Source: Deltaproteobacteria bacterium
GTDB lineage: Bacteria; Desulfobacterota; Desulfobulbia; Desulfobulbales; Desulfurivibrionaceae
Length of the DNA stretch: 64,000 nucleotides
Direction of reading: 5' to 3'
Assembly: GCA_026388695.1 (NCBI GenBank)
Contig: JAPLJH010000006.1
Coordinates: forward strand, 1-64,000
Below the pieces are notes generated by a model, which was given only the letters and a program-made list of their open reading frames with translations, was not told the origin of the DNA and made no database searches. Within the stretch, counting starts at the first letter, position 1. Every line of letters begins with the position of its first letter. Position numbers and translations under genes: made by a program. Shown piece by piece: positions 35,912-44,354 of the stretch.

Positions 35912-36184
35912 TTGGCTAATCATAAGTCCGCTGAAAAAAGGAATCGTCAGAATCAGTTGCAACGGCTTCGCAATCGCTCCAACAAGAGCAAGATGAAGGG
36001 TGTTGTCAAGAAGGTCCTTGAGGCTGTTGAGCTGAAAGCCGGGGATCAGGCCCAGGAAGCACTGAAGCTGGCGATCCCCATTATTGAGAAAACAGCGGTG
36101 AAGGGTTCCATTCACAAAAAGAATGCCTCCCGCAAGGTTTCCCGTTTGACCAAGCGGGTAAATGCTATGTTGGCCGCGGAGTAA
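35912..36184 (+). CDS. rpsT: Ribosomal protein S20
   Basis: 90 residues, strongly basic, beginning ANHKSAEKRNRQNQLQRLRN after the initiator and ending TKRVNAMLAAE, as in bacterial S20. It binds 16S rRNA early in 30S assembly. The start codon is TTG (35912) with GGAG about 7 bp upstream; no ATG is available. E. coli rpsT also starts with UUG and is autoregulated at translation, so the rare start is probably meaningful. It has its own promoter and a strong terminator downstream. Confidence 0.96.
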   Translation: MANHKSAEKRNRQNQLQRLRNRSNKSKMKGVVKKVLEAVELKAGDQAQEALKLAIPIIEKTAVKGSIHKKNASRKVSRLTKRVNAMLAAE

Positions 36185-36195
36185 TACAACAAGAG

Positions 36196-36248
36196 AGCCG
36201 GTAACGGCTGGAGCCTTGGCGTGTTCTCCAGTAGGAGAACGCTTTGCC
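36196..36248 (+). other. Structured segment between rpsT and trpE
   Basis: Two hairpins: AGCCG-GTAA-CGGCT (36196-36209, tetraloop) and GTTCTCC-AGTA-GGAGAAC (36223-36240), the second extendable by GGC/GCC (36218-36220 with 36246-36248). A tiny frame ATG at 36313 (10 codons) has no Trp codon, so a classic trp leader peptide is not visible. Function unknown. Confidence 0.4.
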
Positions 36249-36343
36249 TGAGGCCCTTCCGATTGGCCTGGTTGTGCCTCTTCCGCCGTGCGCAGGGATC
36301 AGACCTGTAATTATGAAGAGTGTTTCGCTGCGAAAAGAAAAAT

Positions 36344-36382
36344 AAAAAAGCCATGGGACGCTTGTGTTCCATGGCTTTTTTT
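36344..36382 (+). terminator. Intrinsic terminator between rpsT and trpE
   Basis: AAAAAAGCCATGGGA (36344-36358) pairs with TTCCATGGCTTTTTT (from 36367), ending in seven T. The symmetric A/T arms allow action on either strand. It lies 160 bp past rpsT and 24 bp before trpE, so it ends the rpsT transcript and could also act as an attenuator of trpE. Confidence 0.8.
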
Positions 36383-36405
36383 ATGATATGAGTTGAGGAG
36401 CCATT

Positions 36406-37914
36406 ATGTTCCGACCTTCCTTGCAGGAGTTTGAACACCTGGCGGTCGATGCCGGTCTGGTGCCGATCTATCGGGAAATCGTCGCCGACCTCGATACGCC
36501 GCTGACCATCTTTGCCAAGGTGGCGGGCGGGGAGTCGCACGCCTTTCTCTTTGAAAGCCTTGAGGGCGGCGAGAAATGGGGGCGTTATTCCTTTATCGGG
36601 TTTGACCCCATCGTCACCTTGGCCAGCCGTGGCACCCATATCACCATCACCCGTGAGGGCGCAGTGGAGGCGCAGGAGGGCGACCCGCTTGAGGCCCTGC
36701 AAGAACTGCTTAAGTCCTTCAATGCCTGCAACTCCGAAATGGCCTGCGACCCGGAGCTGTTGCCGCGTTTTTTTGGCGGGGCGGTCGGGTTTCTGGGCTA
36801 CGACATGGTGCGCTTCATGGAGCGCTTGCCCGAGCGCAACCCGCCCCTGGCCCAGTTTCCAGACAGCTCGTTTATGGTGCCGCGCACCGTCTTGATCTAC
36901 GACAATCTCCGGCAGTTACTCACCGTGGTCAATCTGGTGCAGACCTCCGGGGTTGCGGTGGGGGATATCCCGCCCCTGTATGCGAAGGCGCAGGCCGAGA
37001 TCGAGGAAGTCATCGTTCGTCTGCAAGCGCCCATGCCCACGGAGTATCTCGGCGGTGTTGGCAAGAAAGCCACCACACCCCACGCCTTTACCTCCAATAT
37101 GAGCGAGCAGGCCTTCGAAAAGATGGTGGAAGCGGCCAAGGAGTATATCCAGGCCGGGGATGTCATCCAGGTTGTTTTGTCGCAACGCTTTCACACCAAA
37201 ACAGAACTGGCACCTTTCAAGCTCTATCGCGCCCTGCGTCATATCAATCCCAGCCCCTATCTTTTTTACCTTAAGCTCGGGGATCTGGTTCAGATCGGTT
37301 CCTCCCCAGAGATTCTGGTCCGTCTGGAGCAGGGGGATATCGAGCTGCGGCCCATTGCCGGGACGAGAAAACGCGGGAAAACCAAAGCAGAGGATGCTGC
37401 CCTTGAGCAGGAGCTGCTGGCCGATCCCAAGGAGCGGGCCGAGCATCTGATGCTGGTCGATCTGGGGCGAAACGATGTGGGCCGAGTTGCCCAGTATGGC
37501 TCGGTGGAGGTCCGTGATCTCGTGGTGGTCGAGCGTTACAGCCATGTCATGCATTTGGTTTCCGGGGTGCATGGGACTTTGGCTCCAGGTAAGGATCAGT
37601 TCGACGTCCTGCGTGCCTGCTTCCCAGCAGGCACGGTGAGCGGTGCCCCGAAGATTCGGGCCATGGAGATCATCGAAGAGCTTGAGCCAGAGCGGCGGGG
37701 GCCCTATGCCGGTTCCGTCGGATATTTCGGCTTTTCCGGGAATATGGATTTTTGTATCACTATCCGAACCTTTGTCATGCAGGGTGATGATCTCTGGGTG
37801 CAGGCCGGTGCGGGGATTGTCGCCGATTCGGTGCCCGTCCTGGAATATCAGGAAACCATCAACAAATCCATGGGGCTGCGGCGGGCAGTGGAACTGGCAG
37901 AAAAAGAGTTTTAG
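36406..37914 (+). CDS. trpE: Anthranilate synthase component I
   Basis: 502 residues, the standard length. Chorismate-binding core motifs are intact: SPYLFYLKLGDLVQIGSSPE, RPIAGTRKRGKT, MLVDLGRNDVGRV, FPAGTVSGAPKIRAMEII and QAGAGIVADSVP. It forms anthranilate from chorismate using ammonia supplied by TrpG. First gene of trpEGDCF, immediately after a terminator-like hairpin. A hairpin (37914-37951) and 123 bp separate it from trpG. Confidence 0.97.
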   Translation: MFRPSLQEFEHLAVDAGLVPIYREIVADLDTPLTIFAKVAGGESHAFLFESLEGGEKWGRYSFIGFDPIVTLASRGTHITITREGAVEAQEGDPLEALQELLKSFNACNSEMACDPELLPRFFGGAVGFLGYDMVRFMERLPERNPPLAQFPDSSFMVPRTVLIYDNLRQLLTVVNLVQTSGVAVGDIPPLYAKAQAEIEEVIVRLQAPMPTEYLGGVGKKATTPHAFTSNMSEQAFEKMVEAAKEYIQAGDVIQVVLSQRFHTKTELAPFKLYRALRHINPSPYLFYLKLGDLVQIGSSPEILVRLEQGDIELRPIAGTRKRGKTKAEDAALEQELLADPKERAEHLMLVDLGRNDVGRVAQYGSVEVRDLVVVERYSHVMHLVSGVHGTLAPGKDQFDVLRACFPAGTVSGAPKIRAMEIIEELEPERRGPYAGSVGYFGFSGNMDFCITIRTFVMQGDDLWVQAGAGIVADSVPVLEYQETINKSMGLRRAVELAEKEF

Positions 37915-37951
37915 GAGCCGTTACGAAACAAGGGTTTTCTTGTTCGTTTCG
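37914..37951 (+). other. Hairpin overlapping the trpE stop codon
   Basis: GGAGCCGT (37914-37921) pairs with ACGGCTCC (37944-37951) and the stem continues through ACGAAAC with GTTTCGT after one mismatch. No T run follows, so it is probably not a terminator; it could adjust expression or mRNA stability between trpE and trpG. Confidence 0.45.
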
Positions 37952-38037
37952 TTACGGCTCCTTATGCCGATCACTGCATTTCAAGGGTACAGTTTTTCTG
38001 AACAACGGCTTAGCCCAGGCGGCGTGCGAGAAAGAAT

Positions 38038-38646
38038 ATGATAGTCATCATCGATAATTACGACTCCTTTACCTACAATATTGTCCAGACCCTTGGGGGC
38101 ATGGGCGCCGAGATGAAGATCTTCCGCAACGACGAGGTGGATATCTCCTTCATCGCCGGGCTTGCGCCCGACCGGCTGCTGATTTCACCCGGCCCTTGTT
38201 CTCCGGCTCAGGCAGGCATCTCCATCGAGGCGATCCGCTTTTTCAGCACCAGGATTCCGGTGCTGGGTGTTTGCTTGGGGCATCAGTCTTTAGGCGAGGC
38301 CTTTGGCGGACAAACTGTGCGCGCCGGCCGACTCATGCACGGCAAGACGAGCCCCATCAGCCATGATGGGTTGGGGGTGTTTACTGGCCTGCCCAACCCC
38401 TTTGAGGCCATGCGTTACCATTCTCTGGTGGTCAGGGAATCGGATCTGCCCGCCTGCCTAATGGTGACGGCGCGTTCCGATCAGGGCGAACTTATGGGCC
38501 TCAGGCATCGGACTTTGCCGGTGGAAGGGGTGCAGTTCCATCCCGAATCCATCATGACCCCGGCTGGGGTGCAGTTGCTGAAAAATTTCCTTGATCCGGC
38601 CTACCCGGAAATCCTTGCCAAGCAGCGCCGGGAGATGCCCGTATGA
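38038..38646 (+). CDS. trpG: Anthranilate synthase glutamine amidotransferase
   Basis: 202 residues, class I amidotransferase. Catalytic cysteine in GVCLGHQSLGEAFGG, histidine and glutamate in VQFHPESIMT. It begins MIVIIDNYDSFTYNIV, the usual family start. It releases ammonia for TrpE; it might also serve PabB, as many single TrpG/PabA proteins do. The stop codon overlaps the trpD start (ATGA). Confidence 0.96.
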   Translation: MIVIIDNYDSFTYNIVQTLGGMGAEMKIFRNDEVDISFIAGLAPDRLLISPGPCSPAQAGISIEAIRFFSTRIPVLGVCLGHQSLGEAFGGQTVRAGRLMHGKTSPISHDGLGVFTGLPNPFEAMRYHSLVVRESDLPACLMVTARSDQGELMGLRHRTLPVEGVQFHPESIMTPAGVQLLKNFLDPAYPEILAKQRREMPV

Positions 38647-39671
38647 TGAAGGAAGCCATTGCCAAAGTGGTGGCGGGCACCGACCTGAGCGAAGCGGAGA
38701 TGGTTGGGGTGATGGAGACCATCATGGGCGGCGAAGCCACCCAGGCCCAGATCGGTGCCTTTATCACCGCCCTGCGGATCAAGGGCGAAACCGTGGATGA
38801 AATCACCGGCGCGGCCAGGGTGATGCGGGCCAAGGCCACCAAGGTGCATGGGGTTGCCGAGGGTGAGATCCTTGTGGATACCTGCGGCACTGGGGGCGAC
38901 GCTTCCGGCACCTTCAATGTTTCCACCACCACTGCCTTTGTCGTGGCCGCAGCCGGGGTTCCGGTGGCAAAGCACGGCAACCGTTCCGTTTCCAGCCATT
39001 GCGGCAGCGCCGACGTACTGGAGGCCCTGGGTGTGGACCTGGCCTTGAGCCCGGAGCAAATCGGCCGATCCATCCGGGAGATCGGCATCGGCTTCATGTT
39101 TGCTCCAGCGCTCCATGGGGCAATGAAGCATGCCATCGGCCCGCGTCGCGAGATCGGGATTCGGACGATCTTCAATATCCTTGGCCCCCTGACCAATCCT
39201 GCCGGGGCCAATGTGCAGGTCATGGGGGTGTTTGATCCTTCCCTCACCGACACCCTGGCCAGGGTGCTGGGGCGACTTGGCACCAAGCGTGCTTTGGTGG
39301 TATGCGGCGAGGGCAATCTTGACGAGATCACCATTACCGGGACTACCAGGGTATCCGACTGGGTCAATGGCGCATTGACAACATACAGCATCCATCCTTC
39401 GGATTTGGGCATGGCTACGGCCAGCCTGGCTGAAATCAAAGGCGGGACAACCGCAACCGAGGCGGCGGCGCAGTTGCGGTCGGTGCTCAGCGGCAAGGCC
39501 GGTCCCTGTTTGGACATGGTCCTGCTCAATGCCGGCGCCGCCTTGATGGCTGCCGGGCGCAGCGACTCTCTTGCCTCCGGCGTGGCCCTGGCCCGTGAGG
39601 TGGTGGTCAGCGGGGGGGCGCTCAACAAGGTGGACGCGCTGGTCGCCTTTTCCAAAGCGGTGCAAGCATGA
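38643..39671 (+). CDS. trpD: Anthranilate phosphoribosyltransferase
   Basis: 342 residues. The PRPP/anthranilate-binding glycine loop DTCGTGGDASGTFNVST and the KHGNRSVSSHCGSADVLE segment are intact, with NILGPLTNPAG later. It transfers phosphoribose to anthranilate. It overlaps trpG and trpC by 4 bp each, indicating translational coupling. Confidence 0.97.
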   Translation: MMKEAIAKVVAGTDLSEAEMVGVMETIMGGEATQAQIGAFITALRIKGETVDEITGAARVMRAKATKVHGVAEGEILVDTCGTGGDASGTFNVSTTTAFVVAAAGVPVAKHGNRSVSSHCGSADVLEALGVDLALSPEQIGRSIREIGIGFMFAPALHGAMKHAIGPRREIGIRTIFNILGPLTNPAGANVQVMGVFDPSLTDTLARVLGRLGTKRALVVCGEGNLDEITITGTTRVSDWVNGALTTYSIHPSDLGMATASLAEIKGGTTATEAAAQLRSVLSGKAGPCLDMVLLNAGAALMAAGRSDSLASGVALAREVVVSGGALNKVDALVAFSKAVQA

Positions 39672-40441
39672 TTTTAGATACCATCGTGGCCCGGAAGAAA
39701 GAAGAGGTCGCGGCCCTCAAGGCCAGAGGCATTACCACCCCTGATCTTGAGATTCCGTCGCCGCGCGGTTTTATCCGGGCGCTCACCGACTGTGCCGGGG
39801 TGGCTGTTATCGCCGAGGCCAAGAAGGCATCCCCGTCCAAGGGTGTGATTCGGCCTGATTTCGATCCGGTGGCCATCGCCCGCAGCTATCAGGCTGGCGG
39901 CGCCCAGGCCTTGTCGGTGCTCACTGACGTGGATTTCTTCCAGGGCTCGCTCGCCTATATCCCTGCGGTGCGCGCTGTTGTTGCCCTGCCGGTTCTGCGC
40001 AAGGATTTCATCATCGATCCCTTACAGATCCGGGAGGCGCGGGCCTATGGCGCCGACGCGATTTTGCTGATCGCCGCCATTTTGGAGACCAGCCAGATAG
40101 AAGAGTATCAGGCCCTGGCCTCCGAGCTTGGCATGGATGCCTTGGTGGAGGTGCATGATGAGGCGGAGGTCGAAAAGGCCGTGGCTGCGGGGAGCCGCCT
40201 GATTGGGGTCAATAATCGCGATCTCCGCGATTTTTCCATGGACCTGAACACCACCTTCCGCCTGCAGAAGATGATTCCGAAGGATATCCCCCTGGTGAGC
40301 GAATCAGGAATCCGTGACCATCAGGATATGTTGCGGCTGGCAGAGCATGGGATTCGGGCGGCGCTGGTTGGGGAAACCCTGATGCGTGCTGCGGACCCGG
40401 CCGAGGCCCTGCGAACGCTGGTTGGCGGGCAGCAAGGATGA
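39668..40441 (+). CDS. trpC: Indole-3-glycerol-phosphate synthase
   Basis: 257 residues, a stand-alone TIM barrel. Signature VIAEAKKASPSKGVI near residue 51, catalytic LRKDFIIDPLQI, ALVEVHDE and VNNRDLRDF are intact. It closes the indole ring of CdRP. Overlaps trpD and trpF by 4 bp each. Confidence 0.97.
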   Translation: MILDTIVARKKEEVAALKARGITTPDLEIPSPRGFIRALTDCAGVAVIAEAKKASPSKGVIRPDFDPVAIARSYQAGGAQALSVLTDVDFFQGSLAYIPAVRAVVALPVLRKDFIIDPLQIREARAYGADAILLIAAILETSQIEEYQALASELGMDALVEVHDEAEVEKAVAAGSRLIGVNNRDLRDFSMDLNTTFRLQKMIPKDIPLVSESGIRDHQDMLRLAEHGIRAALVGETLMRAADPAEALRTLVGGQQG

Positions 40442-41106
40442 AGAGTATGCACACCAGAACGCGGATCAAGGTATGCGGGATGCGGGAGATGGCCGAGGTC
40501 GCCGCCGTGGTGGCCGCAGGGGTGGACGCAATCGGCTTGATCTTTGTCGAGCAAAGCCCCCGGTATATTGACCCGAAACGGGCGCGCGAGATTGTGAGAA
40601 GTCTGCCACCGTTTGTCGATGCGGTGGGGGTTTTTGTCGATCAGGAAGCCGCAGCGGTGAATGAGATCGCCCGTTACTGCGGGTTGAGCAAGGTTCAATT
40701 GCACGGGGCCGAGTCCCCAGCATACTGTGCGGAAATCGCCTGCCGGGTGATGAAGGTTTTTCGGGTGCGGGAAACCCTGACCTCGGCGGATCTGGCGCCC
40801 TATGCCGACATGGTTTCCGGGTTTTTGTTTGACACCTTTCATGAGAAGGCAGCCGGGGGTACCGGGCAGACCTTTGACTGGGCTCTGCTGGAAAAACTGT
40901 CTTCTCCTCGACCGGTTGTCCTGGCAGGCGGCCTCACCCCGGATAATTTGGGCGAGGCGGTTCGGCAGGCGCGTCCCTTTGCCGTGGATCTCAATTCTGG
41001 GGTGGAGAGTGCGCCCGGACGCAAGGACATCGCCAAGGTCCGGGCGGCCATTGCCCAGGTCGCGGCAGCGGATGCCGCCGCGCTTCGTTTGTCAGCCGGT
41101 AGCTGA
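40438..41106 (+). CDS. trpF: Phosphoribosylanthranilate isomerase
   Basis: 222 residues. The catalytic cysteine lies in KVCGMREMAEV and the aspartate in FAVDLNSGVESAPGRKD; LAGGLTPDNL is the phosphate-binding loop. The start ATG 40438 overlaps the trpC stop; an ATG two codons on (40447) is possible. It is the last trp gene here: trpB and trpA do not follow. Instead a convergent lipoprotein gene ends 2 bp away. Confidence 0.96.
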   Translation: MKSMHTRTRIKVCGMREMAEVAAVVAAGVDAIGLIFVEQSPRYIDPKRAREIVRSLPPFVDAVGVFVDQEAAAVNEIARYCGLSKVQLHGAESPAYCAEIACRVMKVFRVRETLTSADLAPYADMVSGFLFDTFHEKAAGGTGQTFDWALLEKLSSPRPVVLAGGLTPDNLGEAVRQARPFAVDLNSGVESAPGRKDIAKVRAAIAQVAAADAAALRLSAGS

Positions 41107-41108
41107 AA

Positions 41109-41867
41109 TTACCTGAGCGCAGGATAGAGAACAACCACCTGCGGCGTGTTGCCGATGGTTACGGAGAGCCGCAGTTCTTTCACCCCCTCTGCTTCCTCGC
41201 CCGGCATCCCAGGAAAGAAAAGAACGCCGTAGGCGATTTGGTGCGGCAGGATCGTTTGGTTCCGCAGGCTTTTGGAGGCAAGGTCTTCCCTGATTTTGTC
41301 TCCGCTTTCGCTGTAACTCTTGGCTCCCCCGACAATCGCTCCGCCCGCCGCGCCAAGCACCGCACCGGTTCCCATTGCTTCGCCGACATTCTTGCCGGTG
41401 ACCACCCCTACGGCCAGCCCGGCCAGCGCTCCGGCTGCGCCCATGAGCAGAGCCGGTTTGCCTGCGCCTTTGGCTGTTTCCCCAAGATCAACATGCCCTG
41501 AGGTCCGCTGGTAGGTTTTCTCCAGGGTGAGGATCGGCCAGGCCCTGTTGTTGTTATCGATGAGAAAGGTTTGCTCGGGATTGATCTTTACCTTTTCCGA
41601 GCCGTCGTTTTGCAGGGTGAGCTGCACGGGCAGCAGGCCGGCATTGCGTGCGCCAAAGCCAAATGCCTGTTTTGCAGCGTCATCGTCGTTGAAAGCCAGG
41701 GCGGAGATTTTGACTCCATCGCCCACCACAATGCCGCCGTTTTTGGCGTCCGGCAGGTTGAGCGGGGCGACCCGGTCCTGATAGGTGCAGCCAGTGGCCA
41801 AGCTGAACATGCTCAGCAGGGCGGCAAGGCAGCCCAGACGTTTTCCGAAACCATGCATACTTTTCAT
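41109..41867 (-). CDS. Lipoprotein with glycine-zipper segment
   Basis: 252 residues from ATG 41867, favoured over ATG 41873 because GAGGA is then about 7 bp upstream. A lipobox SLATGC predicts lipidation of Cys27. The middle (about 140-180) is a glycine-zipper (GAAGALAGLAVGVVTG, GAVLGAAGGAIVGGA) able to insert in or associate with a membrane; the flanks are beta-rich. Similar outer-membrane lipoproteins occur in envelope-stress regulons. It follows htrA by 18 bp and is likely co-transcribed. The function is unknown. Confidence 0.8.
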   Translation of the reverse strand: MKSMHGFGKRLGCLAALLSMFSLATGCTYQDRVAPLNLPDAKNGGIVVGDGVKISALAFNDDDAAKQAFGFGARNAGLLPVQLTLQNDGSEKVKINPEQTFLIDNNNRAWPILTLEKTYQRTSGHVDLGETAKGAGKPALLMGAAGALAGLAVGVVTGKNVGEAMGTGAVLGAAGGAIVGGAKSYSESGDKIREDLASKSLRNQTILPHQIAYGVLFFPGMPGEEAEGVKELRLSVTIGNTPQVVVLYPALR

Positions 41868-41885
41868 CTTCATTCCTCGTGTTGG

Positions 41886-43334
41886 TTACTTGAGTTTCAA
41901 GCCAAAAAATCTGGTGCGGCCTTCTCGCTTGATAAAAAAGGACACCGTTGCTTTTGTTTTTATTCCTTTGACCTCGTTGAGAAAGGCCTTCACATCCCGA
42001 ACAGGCTTCTGGTTGAATTCAAGGATCAAGTCGCCTTTGTGCAGGCCCGCTTCCGCCGCAGGGGAATCCGGTTCAACCGCAGTGATCAGCACGCCCTGCT
42101 TATCGGTAAGGTTAAGGGCTGCGGCAATCTCCGGGGTAAGGTCCTGCACCCCGAGGCCCAGGCGCTTGTTGAGGCTTTCGGTCGATTCGCTTGCGGCCGC
42201 CTGCTCCTCATTGAGCTTGGCAATGACAATGGGGAGTTTTTTCAGCGCGCCTTTCCGGAAGAGGGTGATCTCTGCCTTGCTTCCCACCGTGGTTTCCGCT
42301 ACCAGATTGGGCAGCATGCTCACCTGGGATATTTCCGTGCCGTTGAATGCGACAATGACATCGCCGGGCTTGATGCCGGCCTTGTCCGCCGGGCTAGCAG
42401 GGGTGACCTCGCCCACCAGGGCGCCGATGGGCCGCTCCATTTTGAACTGGGCTGCCAACTCAGGCGTGACGGGCTGGATCATCACCCCAAGCCAGCCGCG
42501 CACCACCGAGCCATGTTCCTTGAGCTGGCTGACAACATTTTTTGCCATGTTGGCGGGAATGGCGAAGCCGATGCCGATGTTGCCGCCGCTGCGGCTGTAG
42601 ATGGCGGAATTAATCCCGACCATCTCGCCCTTGAGATTGAAGAGCGGCCCCCCGGAATTGCCGGGATTGATGGAGGCATCGGTCTGGATGAAGTTTTCAT
42701 AGGGGCCGCTGCCCAGGGAGCGGCCTTTGCCGCTGACAATCCCGGCTGTCACGGTCTGTTCAAAGCCAAAGGGATTGCCGATGGCCATGACCCAGTCGCC
42801 TACCCGCAATTTGTCCGAATCTCCGAAGGCTGTAACGGGCAGGCCGTTTTTGGGCGCGATTTTGAGGAGGGCAAGATCTGATTTCGGGTCGCGGCCGATG
42901 ATCTTCGCGTCGTATTCCTCGAAGTTGGTCAACCGTACATTGATGGTGTCGGCGTTTTCCACCACATGGTTGTTGGTGACAATGTATCCGTCCTTGGAGA
43001 TGATGACGCCGGAGCCAAGGCTGGTCCGCTTTTGGTCCTTCTGGGGCTGTTCTTGGCCAAAGGGAGAGGGGCCGAAGAAGTGACGGAAGGGCTCGGGGAT
43101 GTCTCGGTCATTGAACATGTCATGGGGCGAACGGGAGGCCTTGACCACCTGGGTGGTATAGATATTGACCACGGTGGGGCTGAGTTTTTCCGCCAGATCG
43201 GCAAAGGTATCCGGAGGGCTGCTCGCCGCCCGGCATGTTTCGGGGAGGGTCACGAGAAAGAGCCCCAGAAGCAGGACGGTCAGAAAACCAAAAACGGGGT
43301 GGCGGTGGGAGAAGGTTGGCAGAGAGGAAATCAT
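41886..43334 (-). CDS. Periplasmic serine protease HtrA/DegP (two PDZ domains)
   Basis: 482 residues. Signal peptide about 1-37. Protease domain with the triad histidine in IVTNNHVVENAD, aspartate in PKSDLALLKI, serine in NPGNSGGPLF. Two PDZ domains follow (about 280-370 and 385-475: AGIKPGDVIVAFNG, AGLHKGDLILEFNQKPV). It degrades or refolds damaged envelope proteins. A ribosome site AAGGAG precedes ATG 43334. It lies directly downstream of the ECF sigma/anti-sigma pair but beyond a terminator, with a possible TTGACA at 43439-43444 of its own. Confidence 0.96.
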   Translation of the reverse strand: MISSLPTFSHRHPVFGFLTVLLLGLFLVTLPETCRAASSPPDTFADLAEKLSPTVVNIYTTQVVKASRSPHDMFNDRDIPEPFRHFFGPSPFGQEQPQKDQKRTSLGSGVIISKDGYIVTNNHVVENADTINVRLTNFEEYDAKIIGRDPKSDLALLKIAPKNGLPVTAFGDSDKLRVGDWVMAIGNPFGFEQTVTAGIVSGKGRSLGSGPYENFIQTDASINPGNSGGPLFNLKGEMVGINSAIYSRSGGNIGIGFAIPANMAKNVVSQLKEHGSVVRGWLGVMIQPVTPELAAQFKMERPIGALVGEVTPASPADKAGIKPGDVIVAFNGTEISQVSMLPNLVAETTVGSKAEITLFRKGALKKLPIVIAKLNEEQAAASESTESLNKRLGLGVQDLTPEIAAALNLTDKQGVLITAVEPDSPAAEAGLHKGDLILEFNQKPVRDVKAFLNEVKGIKTKATVSFFIKREGRTRFFGLKLK

Positions 43335-43440
43335 AATCTACTCCTTGGTGGGTTGAGCGATACAAAATGTTGTCTCGGTTCGGAGCAACCGGTTTTTGCT
43401 GTGTATCATTGTCTATTGTGTATATCTCTTTTCCCGGATG

Positions 43441-44343
43441 TCAAGCCCGGTGCGTGGGCGACCTCGTTAAAAAAAAGCGGGACCGCAGGAGCGGGGCGGC
43501 TCTGCGGTCCCAGGAAAGAGCCCTTCTGGGGAAGAAGGGGGAGGAAGGAAGGCGGAGAGCAGCGGTCAAGATCTGTTTGTCGCGGCCGAATTCTATTTCC
43601 GCTGCCGCAGCAGGCATTAGGGCGGAATGGTGACGGCCAAGGAGTTCATGGAAATTCTCCAGTTCTGCCTGGGGGAAATGGATAAGAAACAGGGCGGTGC
43701 TTATACGATGGATTTGCCAGTTCCGGTCTAACATCTCCCGAAAGAGCAGGACCTGACTGTCGTGGTCGATATGCTCGATGAGTACATGCATATCCGGGGA
43801 CAACAGGTGGGGAGCATCATTTTCCGGTGCCAGCTGGGTCGCCAGGGCGGTTCGGTTCAGCGGCACCAGATCCCCGCCCTGCTGCCCCCCATTATGGGAC
43901 ACGGCGAACATGGCGTTCTGGGCAATGGGGAGTCGTCTGGGGGTGAGAACCTCTCCTTGCTGTAGCTGGGCAGACCGCGAGGGGAAGATGTTGGGCTGTT
44001 CCAGGGGGGAGGTCTTCAGCAGAAATCCGGCCAGCATGGCGATGGTGAATATGGCCGCAGCTGCGGGGATTGACAGGGAGAAATTCAGGGTCTCGACAAG
44101 CGCCCAGGCCCGGTCGAAAACTCCCTTGTGTGCAAGTTTGGCATGGATGCCCGGCAGCAGGTCGGCGGGGGGAGCGTGTGTCTCAAGGCTGTGCACTAGG
44201 TTGAGGGTCTGCTGAAACTCCCGCCATTCCAGGGCGCAGGTTGGGCAGCCGAGGAGATGGTCGGTCAGGGCGTGCAGCTCCTCGCGGCCAAGGGTGTTGT
44301 CGGCGAAATCGGTGAACAGTGTTTGGGTTTCAGTACATTGCAT
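43441..44343 (-). CDS. Zinc-finger anti-sigma factor (RseA/MucA-like function)
   Basis: 300 residues. The N-terminal anti-sigma domain has the H-x3-C-x2-C zinc signature HLLGCPTC (about residues 29-36). One membrane segment at about 92-112 (IPAAAAIFTIAMLAGFLL) leaves a ~185-residue periplasmic part with no recognised domain. The gene starts 11 bp after the ECF sigma gene and would hold that sigma factor at the membrane until envelope stress. The last ~25 codons are read through a strong terminator and look non-native (basic, Arg/Phe-rich). The true end may therefore be earlier, through a frameshift or sequence error. Confidence 0.85.
   Translation of the reverse strand: MQCTETQTLFTDFADNTLGREELHALTDHLLGCPTCALEWREFQQTLNLVHSLETHAPPADLLPGIHAKLAHKGVFDRAWALVETLNFSLSIPAAAAIFTIAMLAGFLLKTSPLEQPNIFPSRSAQLQQGEVLTPRRLPIAQNAMFAVSHNGGQQGGDLVPLNRTALATQLAPENDAPHLLSPDMHVLIEHIDHDSQVLLFREMLDRNWQIHRISTALFLIHFPQAELENFHELLGRHHSALMPAAAAEIEFGRDKQILTAALRLPSSPFFPRRALSWDRRAAPLLRSRFFLTRSPTHRA
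43469..43511 (-). terminator. Intrinsic terminator lying inside the 3' end of the anti-sigma gene
   Basis: GGGACCGCAG (43479-43488) pairs perfectly with 43502-43511 around a 13-base loop. On the minus strand GC and then eight T follow (complement of A at 43469-43476). The anti-sigma frame runs through the hairpin and stops 26 bases after the T run, at 43441. Confidence 0.75.
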
Positions 44344-44354
44344 GGGCGGACCCT

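Noticed and set aside
35694-35996. 100-codon frame over the rpsT promoter and start
   Set aside because: Runs through a near-consensus promoter and the S20 start in another frame; no ribosome site.
36185-36343. 6S RNA, T-box or trp leader peptide between rpsT and trpE
   Set aside because: Hairpins present, but no T-box core sequence, no tandem Trp codons, and no end-to-end pairing of the 6S type.
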